From assembly GCA_006538405.1 (NCBI GenBank), contig BJKQ01000005.1:2728001-2792000 (forward strand): a stretch of DNA of 64,000 nt, given 5' to 3'. Positions 54,414 to 64,000 of this stretch are shown in pieces. The notes below the pieces were generated by a model. It searched no databases. It saw only the letters and a list, made by a program, of their open reading frames with translations, and was not told where the DNA came from. The translations under genes were made by a program, and so were the position numbers. The stretch's first letter is position 1; every line of letters starts with the position of its first letter. Origin of the DNA: Hansfordia pulvinata (taxonomy: Eukaryota; Ascomycota; Sordariomycetes; Xylariales).

Positions 54414-56258
54414 ATGGCGTCCCGTCGCCTTGCCATGAACCTCTCCCAGGGCATGCGCACCCGTGCCATGCCCTCGGCCATGAGGTCCCTCAAGCGTGGA
54501 TTCGCCTCTCCCGTCTCCTCTCCCATCGGCGCCAAAACCCAGACCACCACCCTCAAGAACGGCCTGACGGTGAGTTGCCTTCCTCAGCTTGTCGCCTTGT
54601 CCCTGGCCGGCTGCCACCACCGGCACGCCATTCCGCCGACTTGACGCGAGGCGACCATCACGCACCCAATGGCAGCCGACTACCATCTGTCCTTCTTTCG
54701 CCTGCCGGCTTGCTAACTGTCTCCTCTTCAGGTCGCTACCGAGCACTCTCCCTGGGCCCAGACCTCCACTGTCGGCGTCTGGATTGACGCCGGCTCTCGC
54801 GCCGAAACCGACGAGACCAACGGCACCGCGCATTTCCTCGAGCATCTCGCTTTCAAGGTACCGAACCCCCGACTCTACGACCCTCCACTTGGACGACAGA
54901 CCCAGAATACGCTCGCTGACACATCACCTACAGGGCACCCAAAAGCGCACTCAGCAGCAGCTGGAGCTCGAGATCGAGAACATGGGTGGTCACCTGAACG
55001 CCTACACTTCTGTACGTCCCCCCTATTCAAGATGATTCTCCGAGGTCACCGCCACCATCGCAGGCTACCTCTGTCTCGCATAGAATCTCGGCTAATACAG
55101 CATGCGTTAGCGTGAGAACACCGTCTACTTCTCCAGGGCCTTCAACGCCGATGTCCCCCAGAGCGTCGACATCCTCGCCGATATCCTCCAGAACTCCAAG
55201 CTCGAGCCCTCCGCAATTGAGCGCGAGCGCGATGTCATCCTTCGCGAATCTGAGGAGGTTGAGAAGCAGCTTGACGAGGTTGTTTTCGACCACCTCCACG
55301 CCACTGCCTACCAGCACCAGCCTCTCGGCCGTACCATCCTCGGCCCCCGCGAGAACATCCGTGACATCACCCGCACCGAGCTGACCAGCTACATCAACAC
55401 CAACTACACTGCCGACCGTATGGTCCTCGTTGGCGCTGGCGGCGTCCCCACGAGCAGCTGGTTCAGCTGGCCGAGAAGAACTTCTCCAACCTGCCCACGA
55501 CTTCGCCTCAGAACTCCGCCTACCTGCTCTCGAAGCAGAAGCCCAACTTCATCGGCTCCGAGGTCCGCGTCCGCGACGACAACATTCCCGCTGCCCACGT
55601 CGCCATTGCCGTCGAGGGTGTCAGCTGGAACGACGAGGACTACTTCACCGCCCTGGTCACGCAGGCCATCGTCGGCAACTACGACAGAGCCCTCGGCAGC
55701 GCCGCTAACCAGGGCAGCAAGCTGAGCGGCTTTGTCCACCACCACGGCCTTGCCAACAGCTTCATGAGCTTCTCCACCAGCTACAGCGACACTGGGTAAG
55801 TCTTGTTCTGGCACGGCCACTTGACCGCACACAACCGGCTGTATAAAGGTAACTAATGGTCCACGTCTAGTCTCTGGGGTATCTACCTTGTCAGCGACAA
55901 CCACACCCGCCTGGACGACCTGGTCCACTTCACTCTGAGGGAGTGGTCTCGTCTGTCGAGCAGCGTCACCCCCTCCGAGGTCGAGCGCGCCAAGGCCCAG
56001 CTCAAGGCCTCTATCCTCCTGTCTCTGGACAGCACCTCTGCTGTCGCCGAGGACATTGGCCGCCAGCTGGTCAACACCGGCCGTCGCATGAACCCCGGCG
56101 AGATCGAGCGTGTTATTGACCAGATCACTGAGAAGGACGTCATCGACTTTGCCAACCGGAAACTCTGGGACCAGGACGTTGCCATCAGCGCCGTCGGCTC
56201 CATCGAGGGTCTGATGGACTACCAGCGCATCAGGAACGACATGAGCCGGAACTTTTAA
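54414..56258 (+). CDS. mitochondrial processing peptidase beta subunit, apparent single-base frameshift
   Basis: Exons 54414-54569, 54732-54857, 54934-55011, 55111-55795 and 55871-56258 give an expected 477 residues, the length of the Neurospora enzyme. A basic, Ser/Arg-rich N-terminus ([18 protein letters not shown]) is the matrix-targeting signal. The inverted zinc motif is HFLEH (His86, Glu89, His90) in [18 protein letters not shown], split by intron 2. Further family motifs are [19 protein letters not shown] and [16 protein letters not shown]. Beta-MPP cuts presequences from imported proteins in the matrix and in Neurospora is also complex III core protein I. At CCCC 55446-55449 one C is missing: five would read [18 protein letters not shown] instead of a shifted run. 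An essential gene makes a true mutation unlikely. Confidence 0.95.
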
Positions 56259-57023
56259 GGAGTCCAGGTACTAAATAATTGATAAGGGCAGAGGCGGCTG
56301 AAGCGAACGGAATGCGATTGGCGGTTGCGCACCGGGATTTAAAAAGATAACCCCAACCACCACCCAGGTCATAGAGTGTATCAGATACCGCACCTAGTTG
56401 TACCATAAAAGATTTCTCATCTGTTGAACCCTACCGCGCGTGTTCTAGGCTGTGATTTATCTACTTTTTGTCTTAGCGAAGCAGACGTCTCTTGCACTTG
56501 CCGGGGTTGTGACCATCTCGGGCCGCATCGAACAAGACTACACGAAGCGACGAGCAGCATTTACACTATCCCCAGTCTTTGAGTCTTTGGAGGTTACAAT
56601 ACTTGATACACTGAGCGCCTAGCAGCCCGGCAGTCCAAGGTGTATGGTAGCTGGTGTGTGACAGAAGTGAAACCGCAAGATGGTGGTTCCGTGGTGTAGG
56701 CTGCGACGCCTTGTCTGGCACCCCCTGAGTCGCAGGGTTGGGTGATGCGACACGGGCCGGCACGTTGCGCGCATCATCGCAATCGAGTCGACTGGAAGGA
56801 CGCCTCGCCCTCGGGATTCCTTTTCTATGGAAGGCCGCAGTCGAATATCAGCACGCCTGGGGAGAAAATTATCCATTTTACAAACACGGCCCGCTGCGGC
56901 GCCCACGACGTCTCGAACAGCTCAATTCAGAGCTTCTCCCGCCCAAATCACAGCTCGCCAAAACATCGCCACCGTCTGCTCAGCATCGTACTTAGCCATT
57001 CCTGGAGAAACGCAGAAGGGAAT
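56259..57023. other. intergenic, no gene seen
   Basis: 765 bp between two plus-strand genes; the first 150 bases are AT-rich as expected for a 3' UTR. No gene is seen. Confidence 0.6.
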
Positions 57024-57587
57024 ATGTACAGCCGCACGCCCATCCCAGCCCGCCAACTTCCCCGCCTCCTCGTCCTGCTCCCGTTCCTCCTTCACGCCTT
57101 CGCCGCAGCGGCGGCCGTCGCCTCCTTACCGCAGACCCCTCCGCCCGGACTGGCGCCGCGGCAGGCCGTCGCCGCCGCCGCCGCCGCCGCCGCCCAGCAG
57201 CTCCCCTGCCCCGCCTACGCAGCGGCGGCCAACCACACGGTGGTGGGGCTCAACAGCACGCTGCGCGGCGCGTTCCTGCGGTCCCTGCCGGGCGCGGGCA
57301 CGGACGCGGCCGCGTCGCTCCTGGACGACGCGCCGGGCCTGGCGGCGGGGGGCAGCGCCGCGGGGCTCGCCGCGCTGGCCGCGGACGCCGAGCTCAACGC
57401 GCGCTGCGGCAACCTGACCGCCGCCGCGGAGCTGGGGGCCGCCTCCAACTTCTCCTCCCCGTCCGCGCCGTCGGTGCTGGGCGTCGGCGTGGTCGAGGCT
57501 CTCGGGCCGGACCCGGGCGACCTCGTCATGCCCGTCGTGTCGGTCGCGATACTCTTCATCTTCGGGGTGCCGCTGCTCTCCATATAG
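57024..57587 (+). CDS. small Ala-rich secreted protein, possibly GPI-anchored
   Basis: Single exon, 187 residues. The N-terminus (MYSRTPIPARQLPRLLVLLP, then FLLHAFAAAAAVAS) is a signal peptide with a long n-region. The mature part is Ala/Leu-rich, has only two Cys (LPCPAY and ARCGN, perhaps one disulphide) and four N-glycosylation sequons (NHT, NST, NLT, NFS). The last 18 residues are hydrophobic (VVSVAILFIFGVPLLSI) and preceded by small and acidic residues, which fits a GPI-attachment signal or a C-terminal membrane anchor. I do not recognise a family. The start was chosen because upstream in-frame sequence is not leader-like and begins without an ATG close by. Very high GC, with a (GCC)n-type Ala run near residue 50. 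Confidence 0.6.
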   Translation: MYSRTPIPARQLPRLLVLLPFLLHAFAAAAAVASLPQTPPPGLAPRQAVAAAAAAAAQQLPCPAYAAAANHTVVGLNSTLRGAFLRSLPGAGTDAAASLLDDAPGLAAGGSAAGLAALAADAELNARCGNLTAAAELGAASNFSSPSAPSVLGVGVVEALGPDPGDLVMPVVSVAILFIFGVPLLSI

Positions 57588-58545
57588 GAGAAGGGGCCCT
57601 CGTTGGGTGTGGAGTGTGCGTGGTTTATCTGGCTGTCGGGGCGGAAGGGATCGGGGATCGCCTCTTTTCGAAATGTCAAGCCGGGCGACATCAAGATGAA
57701 GAAGAATTGTTGAGTTTCACCAGAGAGCTATCAAGTGGACATCAGAATGCACCATTCTCAAGAGACCCTCGCAGTCTTGAGCTGTCTTGACGTGGCCTCT
57801 GCAGTGTCGGGCTGCGGATAGAGACTGACGATACCAGGCTGGGTCCGGATCATGGAATCTGTCGGTGGTGGACGTGAACACACGGTCCGGTGCAATGGCT
57901 TTAGTTTTGAGTGGAGTCGTAGCTGATAAAAGACTATTCTTCCTCCTAGCAAAGTCTTCGATCATGATCAACACACTTGAGTCTGAATTCATCTCGCAGC
58001 ATACGCGTGCGGGTAATCCTGCTTCAGTAGACGACATATTTCAAACTCGACTTCCTGTTGACGCAAATTCAGAATCCGAGTGGATAGTAATGCCACAGCG
58101 GAAACGCAACTGTATTGAGAGCTCAGTGAGCTCTCAACCAGCTCGGACCCATGACATAGATGACCCCACAACGCTGTTACACAAAATATAGGCGAAGACT
58201 GGCCTCTCTTGTCACATTAATGGGCTTTGGAATATGCTGTTATATGTAAAGCTAATTATGGACGATAACCCGGACGATGAATCGTTGACACTTCCATGGC
58301 AGACGATCTACTGTCACATGCCGTGCCTCTCCGGTATCCAGCCAAGTTGCAGGTCTGCAGCCTCTTTCGAATAAACCGATTGCGTGGTATCGTCCTCCGT
58401 CTCTTGATCCGTTATCCAACTTAATTGCAACTCAGCCGTGACATAAACAACTCGAAAAATCAAATAGAATAGCTGCAATGATTTCATCGTCTGCATCATT
58501 CACAGATTGGTAGCCTATCAAGCCCTGCACCTTTATTGGTGCCTT
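57588..58545. other. convergent intergenic, AT-richer, no gene seen
   Basis: 958 bp. A plus-strand frame at 57865-58191 (about 108 codons) is open but lacks coding-type composition and has no known features. The rest is 3'-flank DNA. Confidence 0.55.
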
Positions 58546-59799
58546 TTAACAACCTTCCAGACCATCTAGATGATCGCGGAGCGTCTCCTCTAGGCTCGTC
58601 CACCCATGGCCCTTCAGCCTTTTGAGCAGCTCCTCAGCGCGCATGTTTGCAACAGTGCTTTGGTCTTGCCCCAGCCCCGGGATGTCTTCGGCGAAGATCC
58701 TGTGTAGGTACATCTTGCGCAGCCGCGCCAGCACGTCGTTCCAGTTGGTCGGATGGGCCCACGCAAACAGCCTCTCGTTTTTGACGCCTGGGTATATGAG
58801 AGCGGCAACGTGTACGGCGGCGACATCGACAACGTTGACATAGTACTGCGGTGGGCTACTCAGAGTGGCGGCGCCAATAGGGGCCCTGCCGCTGTCAAAT
58901 AGATCCTTAGGCCTGCTCCGAGAGCCCGAGAAGCCCTGATGCGCGACGTCCAGAATGGGGCCGAACACTATGCTTGGCAGAACAGTGTTGAAAACGAACG
59001 GAGCTGGTTTGTTTTCCTCCATCCATGCCCAGGCAGCCTGCTCGCCCTTGGTCTTGGACGCGTAATAGACGTGCCGTGCCTTGTCCTCCTCCTGGTATGG
59101 GTCGTAGGCGACGTGGACCGCCGGCTCATTCCATGTCCCCTGGCCCACGTGGATGGCTTCCCCCGGGGTCGGCGTTATGGCGGCCCCCGACGCGCTGGTG
59201 AGGACGAAACGCTGTATTCCGGGCTCGTTCAAAGCCGCATCGAGCGCTTCCGTGGTGCCCTTGACAACGGGCGGAACCACCTTGTGCGGATCCGTCCCGG
59301 CCAAGACAGGCGTCGCCGAGTGCACGAACCCCGCAGCTCCCCGGACGGCGTCCTTGAAGGCCCCCTCGGCCGCCATGTCGGGCACCTCGACGAGGTCGAA
59401 GCACCCGCTGCCGTGCCTCTTTGCCATGAGTTCACGGACCCATTCGCTCTTGACCAGGTCGCGCACAGTGCCGCGGACCTTGTACCCTGCAAACAGCAGC
59501 TGGTCCACAACGTGACTCCCGATGTAGCCGCTGGCGCCGGTGACGACGACCAGAGACCCGAGGGGGATTGCGAGTTCCTGCTCGTCAGGTAATATGGTCT
59601 TTGGCGATACTCGGCCGGAGCCGGTGGGCGCGCCGTGGCCGTCGCCTCGGCTCTGACGCCGCTGCTTTCGCTGTGCCTCACGCTGCTGTGCCGATGCCTG
59701 CGCGGACTGCATGGCTGACTGGGGGGGGTTGATTGGGGGGTCGCCTAGCTTGTGCGTCCCCTTGCTCACGATATTCTTGATCGTGTCCTTGAAGGTCAT
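58546..59799 (-). CDS. extended short-chain dehydrogenase (dihydroflavonol reductase/ketoreductase type)
   Basis: Single uninterrupted frame of 417 residues. The NAD(P)-binding Rossmann motif GASGYIGSH begins at residue 88, after an unusual 80-residue polar N-terminal extension (Gln/Arg/Ser-rich). The catalytic Tyr245-xxx-Lys249 is in YYASKTKGEQ, with a Ser region at VLTSASGAA. FVFNTVLPSIVFGPIL and QYYVNVVDVAAVHVAAL are typical of fungal GRE2/dihydroflavonol-4-reductase relatives that reduce aldehydes and ketones with NADPH. The substrate cannot be predicted. The N-terminal extension is unusual for the family (usual length near 340); Met codons nearer to the Rossmann fold are absent, which supports the long start. 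Confidence 0.88.
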   Translation of the reverse strand: MTFKDTIKNIVSKGTHKLGDPPINPPQSAMQSAQASAQQREAQRKQRRQSRGDGHGAPTGSGRVSPKTILPDEQELAIPLGSLVVVTGASGYIGSHVVDQLLFAGYKVRGTVRDLVKSEWVRELMAKRHGSGCFDLVEVPDMAAEGAFKDAVRGAAGFVHSATPVLAGTDPHKVVPPVVKGTTEALDAALNEPGIQRFVLTSASGAAITPTPGEAIHVGQGTWNEPAVHVAYDPYQEEDKARHVYYASKTKGEQAAWAWMEENKPAPFVFNTVLPSIVFGPILDVAHQGFSGSRSRPKDLFDSGRAPIGAATLSSPPQYYVNVVDVAAVHVAALIYPGVKNERLFAWAHPTNWNDVLARLRKMYLHRIFAEDIPGLGQDQSTVANMRAEELLKRLKGHGWTSLEETLRDHLDGLEGC

Positions 59800-61032
59800 G
59801 GTGGTAGCTTGGGCGGGCTGTTGTGCCGCCCAGACAGGAGAGTCGCTAGGTAAGAGGCCAAGAGAACATGCCCTGTGGTTCAGATGCGAGGCTCCATCTT
59901 ATACTTGGGGAACAGGCAAGAGAAGCCATGGTGCAGTCTCGAACCTTGCCTGGCAGTCGCCGAGCAGACGGATCCAGACAAAGACATGGTTCTGACGTCA
60001 AAACAAGCTTTCGACTTGCGCGACAGAAGCAGTCAACAGCACAGCTTAATCAACTTTGAACTGCCCGGCAATGGGTACCCGCCGCTCGACGAGGAATGCG
60101 ATGGGCATTTCAACGGCCGTTCATGGCAGTATATCTGGTCGCTGGTGATTCCGGAAGGGTTGTTGTGGATTGATGCCGTCGCGGTTCAAAGGGTGAGGCG
60201 GTGAAGTCCCGTTCTGCCATCCACGGGAATTGATCCCGTAGGCGGTTAGCGAGTGCTGAGGCGCGCGGCTAGCGGGCGGACTGCTTGCAGCCAGACAATG
60301 GACGGCCCTGCGGCGCCGGCGGTTCGGCCTACGGTTCACGGCATAGGGAACCTCCTTCCAGGCTGGACTCGCACCTAAGTACCTACATCTGTGACTGATC
60401 CATCATCATCCATGGACCAGGTTCGGACGACTTGCTTCGGTTGTAGACGCCTGTTCACTTTCATGCTCGCCAAGGACTCACGGCTACTTCATCGATACCT
60501 AGTTCTCGTACCGGCCCCCAGGAACGTACCGTACCTCCGTGACTCTGAATGGAAGCGGGCGATACTCGTACAGGGGCACCAGGGCTGCGGGCGGTCGAGA
60601 TAACAAGAAGCGGGCCAATCAGAAGCGCGGTTCTTCGCGTCAGCGGCCCACTCTTCTGCGAGCCGTGGCTGCCAACTCAGTTCATGTTGGAAGGAGGCAG
60701 GCGGCGCGGGCGAGGCTTTTCCGGCAGCCGACAGGGTCGACTCGCAGGTGACCGCCTAGCCCCAGCCCGGCCTAGCGCATCCGGTTTTGGCCGTTGCTGC
60801 TGCGCCTGCCGCTGCTCGCCTTTGCGTCCTCTTTCTACCGACTGCTTCTCCAGCCTCTGGTCCGGTCTTGCATCGCCGACGACCATCACCACATTACCGC
60901 CCTTCTCGCCTCGCCGTCGCCGCCCCCCTTCTTCGGCGCGACAGGCTCATCTTCTACCGTCTCTGCGCCTCAAAGCGCGCCCGCCCCTTCCTCCCGAGTC
61001 GGCCATCCCGGGCAGCGCCGGGCCTCTGCACC
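59800..61032. other. divergent intergenic, no gene seen
   Basis: 1.2 kb between the SDR and mS38 starts. Open frames (59875-60204, 60549-61514 and others) overlap in several phases. TACCTAC, CTCGTACCGG and ACTCGTACAGG words occur at 60380, 60505 and 60566. The last 300 bases are CT-rich, as in a 5' leader. Confidence 0.55.
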
Positions 61033-62143
61033 ATGCTGCCCGCGTCCATGAGGCGAGTCGTTTCGACGACTCCGCCCTCCGCTCTCCTCTCCAACCTCGC
61101 GTCTCCGGCCGCCCGCTCGTCCACCTCGACTACGCCCGCCGCTGCTCTCGCCTTCTCCTACAACCCTCGCTGCCAGCAAAGGAGGAGGTACTCATCCTCC
61201 AAGCCCTCCAGCCCCAACGACTCGAACAGCAGCCTGCCTGCCCGCGATGTCGCCGCCGCACCCGCGGCCGACAAGCAGGGTGGCGAGAAGCGCAAACGCA
61301 AGGGAAACACGGCAAAGTACGCCGCTCAGCGCAATCTTCCCAGCGTTCCCAGCACGGAGCACGTTCCCCAAGCCGGTATGTCACCCTGCACGCCTTCCCT
61401 CCGCCCCTCGCCTTCCCACGACTGACGCATCCCTCTCTGCAGCCATGGCCCTGTCCACGTTCTTCTCTCTGCACCGGCCCATGTCGGTCACCCACACCTT
61501 TCCCAAAACCGTAACCGACGAGGCCTTTGCCCAGATCTTCGCCCCCTTGACCAAGACGGCCAAGATGAATCACGTCATGTCCACCCTCTCCAGCACCGTC
61601 GACGACCTCGAGCAGCCCATGCAGTCCCTCAATGTGGGCAGCCAGCAGCGCCACTCGTCCGTGTCCCAGACCGAGGGCGACCACATGAAGGTGAGCATCC
61701 AGCACTCGGATGGCTCAGACTCGGACGTCTACGTCGAGCTCAACGCCATGTCTGGCCAATTCCTGCCTTTCCGTCCTCCTCCGGCTCCTGAACCGACCTC
61801 CAACCAAACTGGCGAGGCCGGGGCTGAGATGGCGGCTGCTGAGAATGTCCCCGAGCACCGAACCTACAAGGCCATGTTGACCCTGGAGGAGACTGTGGAC
61901 GCTGCCGGCCAGACCCGCATCGTCGCCCACAGCCCCAAGCTCCTCGAGGAGCCTGGCGAGCCCCGCACGTTCCTCGAGCGCATGGCTGTTCGCCACATGC
62001 GCCGCGAGGAGGTTCGCGGCCAGAGCCCCGGCATGCTGGCCATCAGCGTGGTCAGGCAACGGAAGCTCAGAATGAAGAAGAAGAAGTACAAGAAGTTGAT
62101 GAAGCGCACGCGCAATGAGCGTCTCAAGCTCAACCGCGTATAG
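61033..62143 (+). CDS. mitochondrial small-subunit ribosomal protein mS38/COX24 (AURKAIP1 family)
   Basis: Exons 61033-61375 and 61443-62143 with a 67-nt intron (GTATGT...CTGCAG) in phase 1 give 347 residues. The N-terminus is rich in Arg, Ser and Ala with no acidic residues, a good mitochondrial presequence. The diagnostic part is the very basic C-terminus SVVRQRKLRMKKKKYKKLMK followed by RTRNERLKLNRV, the COX24/DUF1713 motif that sits in the mitoribosomal small subunit. Yeast Cox24 is needed for COX1 mRNA processing and translation. Between them lies a poorly conserved region with FSLHRPMSVTHTFPK and AVRHMRREEVRGQSPGML. A second Met at residue 6 is an alternative start. Confidence 0.85.
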
Positions 62144-63328
62144 AGAGATGTCCCTACTGCATGCTCCACTGCGTCACCTGCCTTGAGTTTTCCTCTTTGG
62201 CGCCGCCTCTTTCCTGTTTTATATCAGGCAGGTAGTCAGCTTCTCTGGCGAGTCCGCCTACAACTTGCGCGCGAGAGACTTCTGGACGTTGGTGGCCGAA
62301 TGGTCAGCATAATCTGTGTGGAGGGTGTGAAGGTCAGCCAGAGACGATGGTCGTGTTCTGGCGATGTTTGGTCGTTTTCTTCCTTTTGTGGTTGCATCGT
62401 GCGTTTAGCCCCTGATAGCATCTCGTATCATAGACGTACGGGCCTCAGGAGGCACTGCCGCTCCATAGACACTAGGTCCGCAAATCCGAACCTGCCTCAC
62501 CAGATCCTCTGCCTCTCACAGATCTTGTGTACTATACTTGTACTTTATAGCTCACGAATCCAAATGTTCTGTTGATGTCTCGCATTCGCATCTCATCTTG
62601 CTGCTAGTCGGTCATGTCACGGCCTCCCAGCACGGCCTGCGTTCCTCAGTTAACAACGGAATGCGTCGACACTTCTTTCACAGGGTCCCTGATAGGATGA
62701 TTTGGCCAATCTTCTTCGGTCTGATGCGAAGAATTATGATAGTTTTTTTTTTTTCTTTTTTTTCTTTTTTTTGCTATGTTAAACTTGGATAACGTACCAT
62801 CCGTGAGTTGATGACTCCCAGTCTTCTTTTATCCATGGTGAACTGCACACTGGCGTTTCTGCACGCCCTCGCCGCACCAGCGGCTGCATACAACTTGAAA
62901 AAAACCTCCATCCTCTGAATACCCTGCGTCAACACTTGCGATGGGATATACCAAACGGTAAGCACAGCTGAGGTGTACCTGACCCAGGAGGCAAGTGCGA
63001 TCCATCCATGAGCTCCCGTTGTTCAAGCGTCGGACCGGCTCTTCCAACCAGCCGTATCTCAAATTGCGTAGCCGTGTGCAGTCTGTTGTTTTTCCCCATC
63101 ATCTTCTGTTTGGGGCCTGGTGTCAGCACCGTACATTCGTTGCATTCGCGTCGTCTCCTCTTCGTTCCTCTACCCCTCACTCTCATTTTCTTACCTTGTA
63201 TCCTTCTCAGTCTTCTCTTCTCCTGATTCGTAGACCCGACTCTCAGTCTCAGCAGCTCCCCGCGCACACTCGCTTACGGCGTCCCGAAAGACCGTTGCCC
63301 TCACACTTCATCCACCGCCCCAGCCCCT
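62144..63328. other. intergenic, no gene seen
   Basis: 1.2 kb between two plus-strand genes. It contains T-rich runs at 62741-62772 and no convincing frame. Confidence 0.6.
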
Positions 63329-64000
63329 ATGGCCGAGTCCCAGCCCATCTCACTCTACGGCACGACCCCGCACCAGATGATGATGAGCGCAAGACGCCAC
63401 CGCAGCAGCGCAGATTCTCGCCCGCCAGCGACGCAGGCTAGATACCGCGACGATGACGGGGAGCCCCAGGGCCCCGATCAGCTGGTGAGTGCGTCGACGA
63501 CGTGGTCGATTCCGTCGGCGGGCGAGCTGGAGCGCACCGTCATGTCAACGCTGGGGTGGTGGACGGACGAGTACTGGAACTGCGCCATGTGCATCGCGGC
63601 AGCAGCGGCACTCATATGGCTGCTGTGGAACTACCAGGGCAAAGCCGAGCCGGAGTGGGCGGGCACCATGGAGCTCGAGACCGTCGTCATTTTCGTCATG
63701 ACGGTGTACCGGATCGCGCTGGGCGGCATCGTCGAGACGTGCGTCAGCCAGGGCGCTTGGATCTGGGTCTCGGGCTTCCGCCGGGGGCGCGTCGAGGCCC
63801 GCCTTGAGGACTTCAAGATGTTCGACGAGGCAACCCGCGGCCTGTGGGGGTCGATCCTGCTCATCTGGCATTTCAGGGGCCGGTAAGTCGGAACAGCGGG
63901 CCTCTGCCTGGGGAGCAGGCCTCTGTCTGGGGATACTTTTCAGGTGGGTGGTGAAGCTGACTTGGACGCAGACATCTCGCCTGCGTCGGGGCCTTTATTC
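63329..64000 (+). CDS. N-terminal part of a DUF3176-type membrane protein
   Basis: Exon 1 is 63329-63882; an 89-nt intron (GTAAGT, branch GCTGAC, CGCAG) leads to exon 2 from 63972, which runs off the window in the reading RHLACVGAFI. After a polar N-terminus of about 70 residues come WWTDEYWNCAMCIAAAAALI, a first membrane segment, then TMELETVVIFVMTVYRIAL and the family's pattern of a Trp-rich segment with ARLEDFKMFDEATRGLWGSI. These match the start of fungal DUF3176 proteins, multi-span membrane proteins of unknown function, often 500-700 residues. A GTGAGT at 63484 inside exon 1 could be a donor, but no acceptor follows at a sensible distance, so the frame is read through. 3' end missing. 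Confidence 0.8.

Noticed and set aside
20374..56258. Reading the broken genes as pseudogenes
   Set aside because: Each has exactly one lesion, always a base missing in a C/G run, with all motifs otherwise intact; several are essential genes.
57865..58191. 108-codon frame in AT-richer DNA
   Set aside because: Codon use and composition look random and there is no feature to support a product.
59875..60204. 109-codon plus-strand frame near the SDR start
   Set aside because: Lies in the divergent promoter region, has no domain and no conserved-looking stretch.

Overview
The window is nuclear DNA from a filamentous ascomycete (Pezizomycotina, most likely Sordariomycetes). Genes are split by short introns (about 47-215 nt) with GTRNGY-type donors, CTRAC-like branch points and YAG acceptors. 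Coding DNA is GC-rich. The gene set is fungal: a betaine-lipid synthase in fungal domain order, a fungal STAND-type N-terminal domain joined to ankyrin repeats, DUF3176, DUF1857/AtaL-like, and a FAR1-like DNA-binding protein. No rRNA, tRNA, CRISPR array or intact transposon was found.

Layout. 1-425: 3' end of a Thr/Pro-rich protein. 2456-3281: single-pass membrane protein. 3282-8608: gene-poor. 8609-11107: vacuolar-type Ca2+/H+ exchanger with a giant cytosolic loop. 13914-16491: Helo-like/STAND N-domain ankyrin protein. 16645-17667 (-): epoxide-hydrolase-like enzyme. 19309-19842 (-): Y14/RBM8A. 20374-21314: FAR1/MULE-derived DNA-binding protein. 21705-23264 (-) and 24053-25476 (+): divergent amidase and ACMSD-like amidohydrolase around a structured intergenic region. 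25806-26391 (-): DUF1857. 27351-29792 (-): DUF726/TMCO4 hydrolase. 30744-33718 (-): BTA1. 36388-37304 (-): AlaX-type tRNA editing protein. 37792-38653 (-): VPS28. 39240-41650: NOC2. 41941-42644 (-): small four-exon protein of unknown function. 43508-44858 (-): SDS22. 46019-47245: BEM46-like hydrolase. 48201-49191: secreted protein. 49860-52837 (-): GH36 raffinose-synthase-like enzyme. 54414-56258: mitochondrial processing peptidase beta. 57024-57587: secreted or anchored small protein. 58546-59799 (-): extended SDR. 61033-62143: mS38/COX24. 63329-64000: DUF3176 membrane protein, cut by the window edge.

The strongest unexpected signal is technical. Eight genes, several of them housekeeping genes (MPP-beta, NOC2, VPS28, AlaX, BTA1, GH36), are each broken once by what looks like one missing base in a run of C (coding strand) or, in one gene, G. 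A ninth gene (FAR1-like) probably shows the same. Adding one base restores the family-conserved reading and, where there are introns, the correct splice phase. This points to homopolymer under-calling in the assembly rather than to pseudogenes. A reader should treat these frames as continuous.

Most genes are unrelated housekeeping or accessory functions and not one cluster. The only pair that suggests a shared pathway is the divergent amidase and amidohydrolase. I did not find a convincing new defence or biosynthetic system. The most biologically interesting items are the domesticated FAR1-like protein, the Helo-ankyrin protein, the enlarged CAX loop and the inverted-repeat region between the two amide-processing genes.
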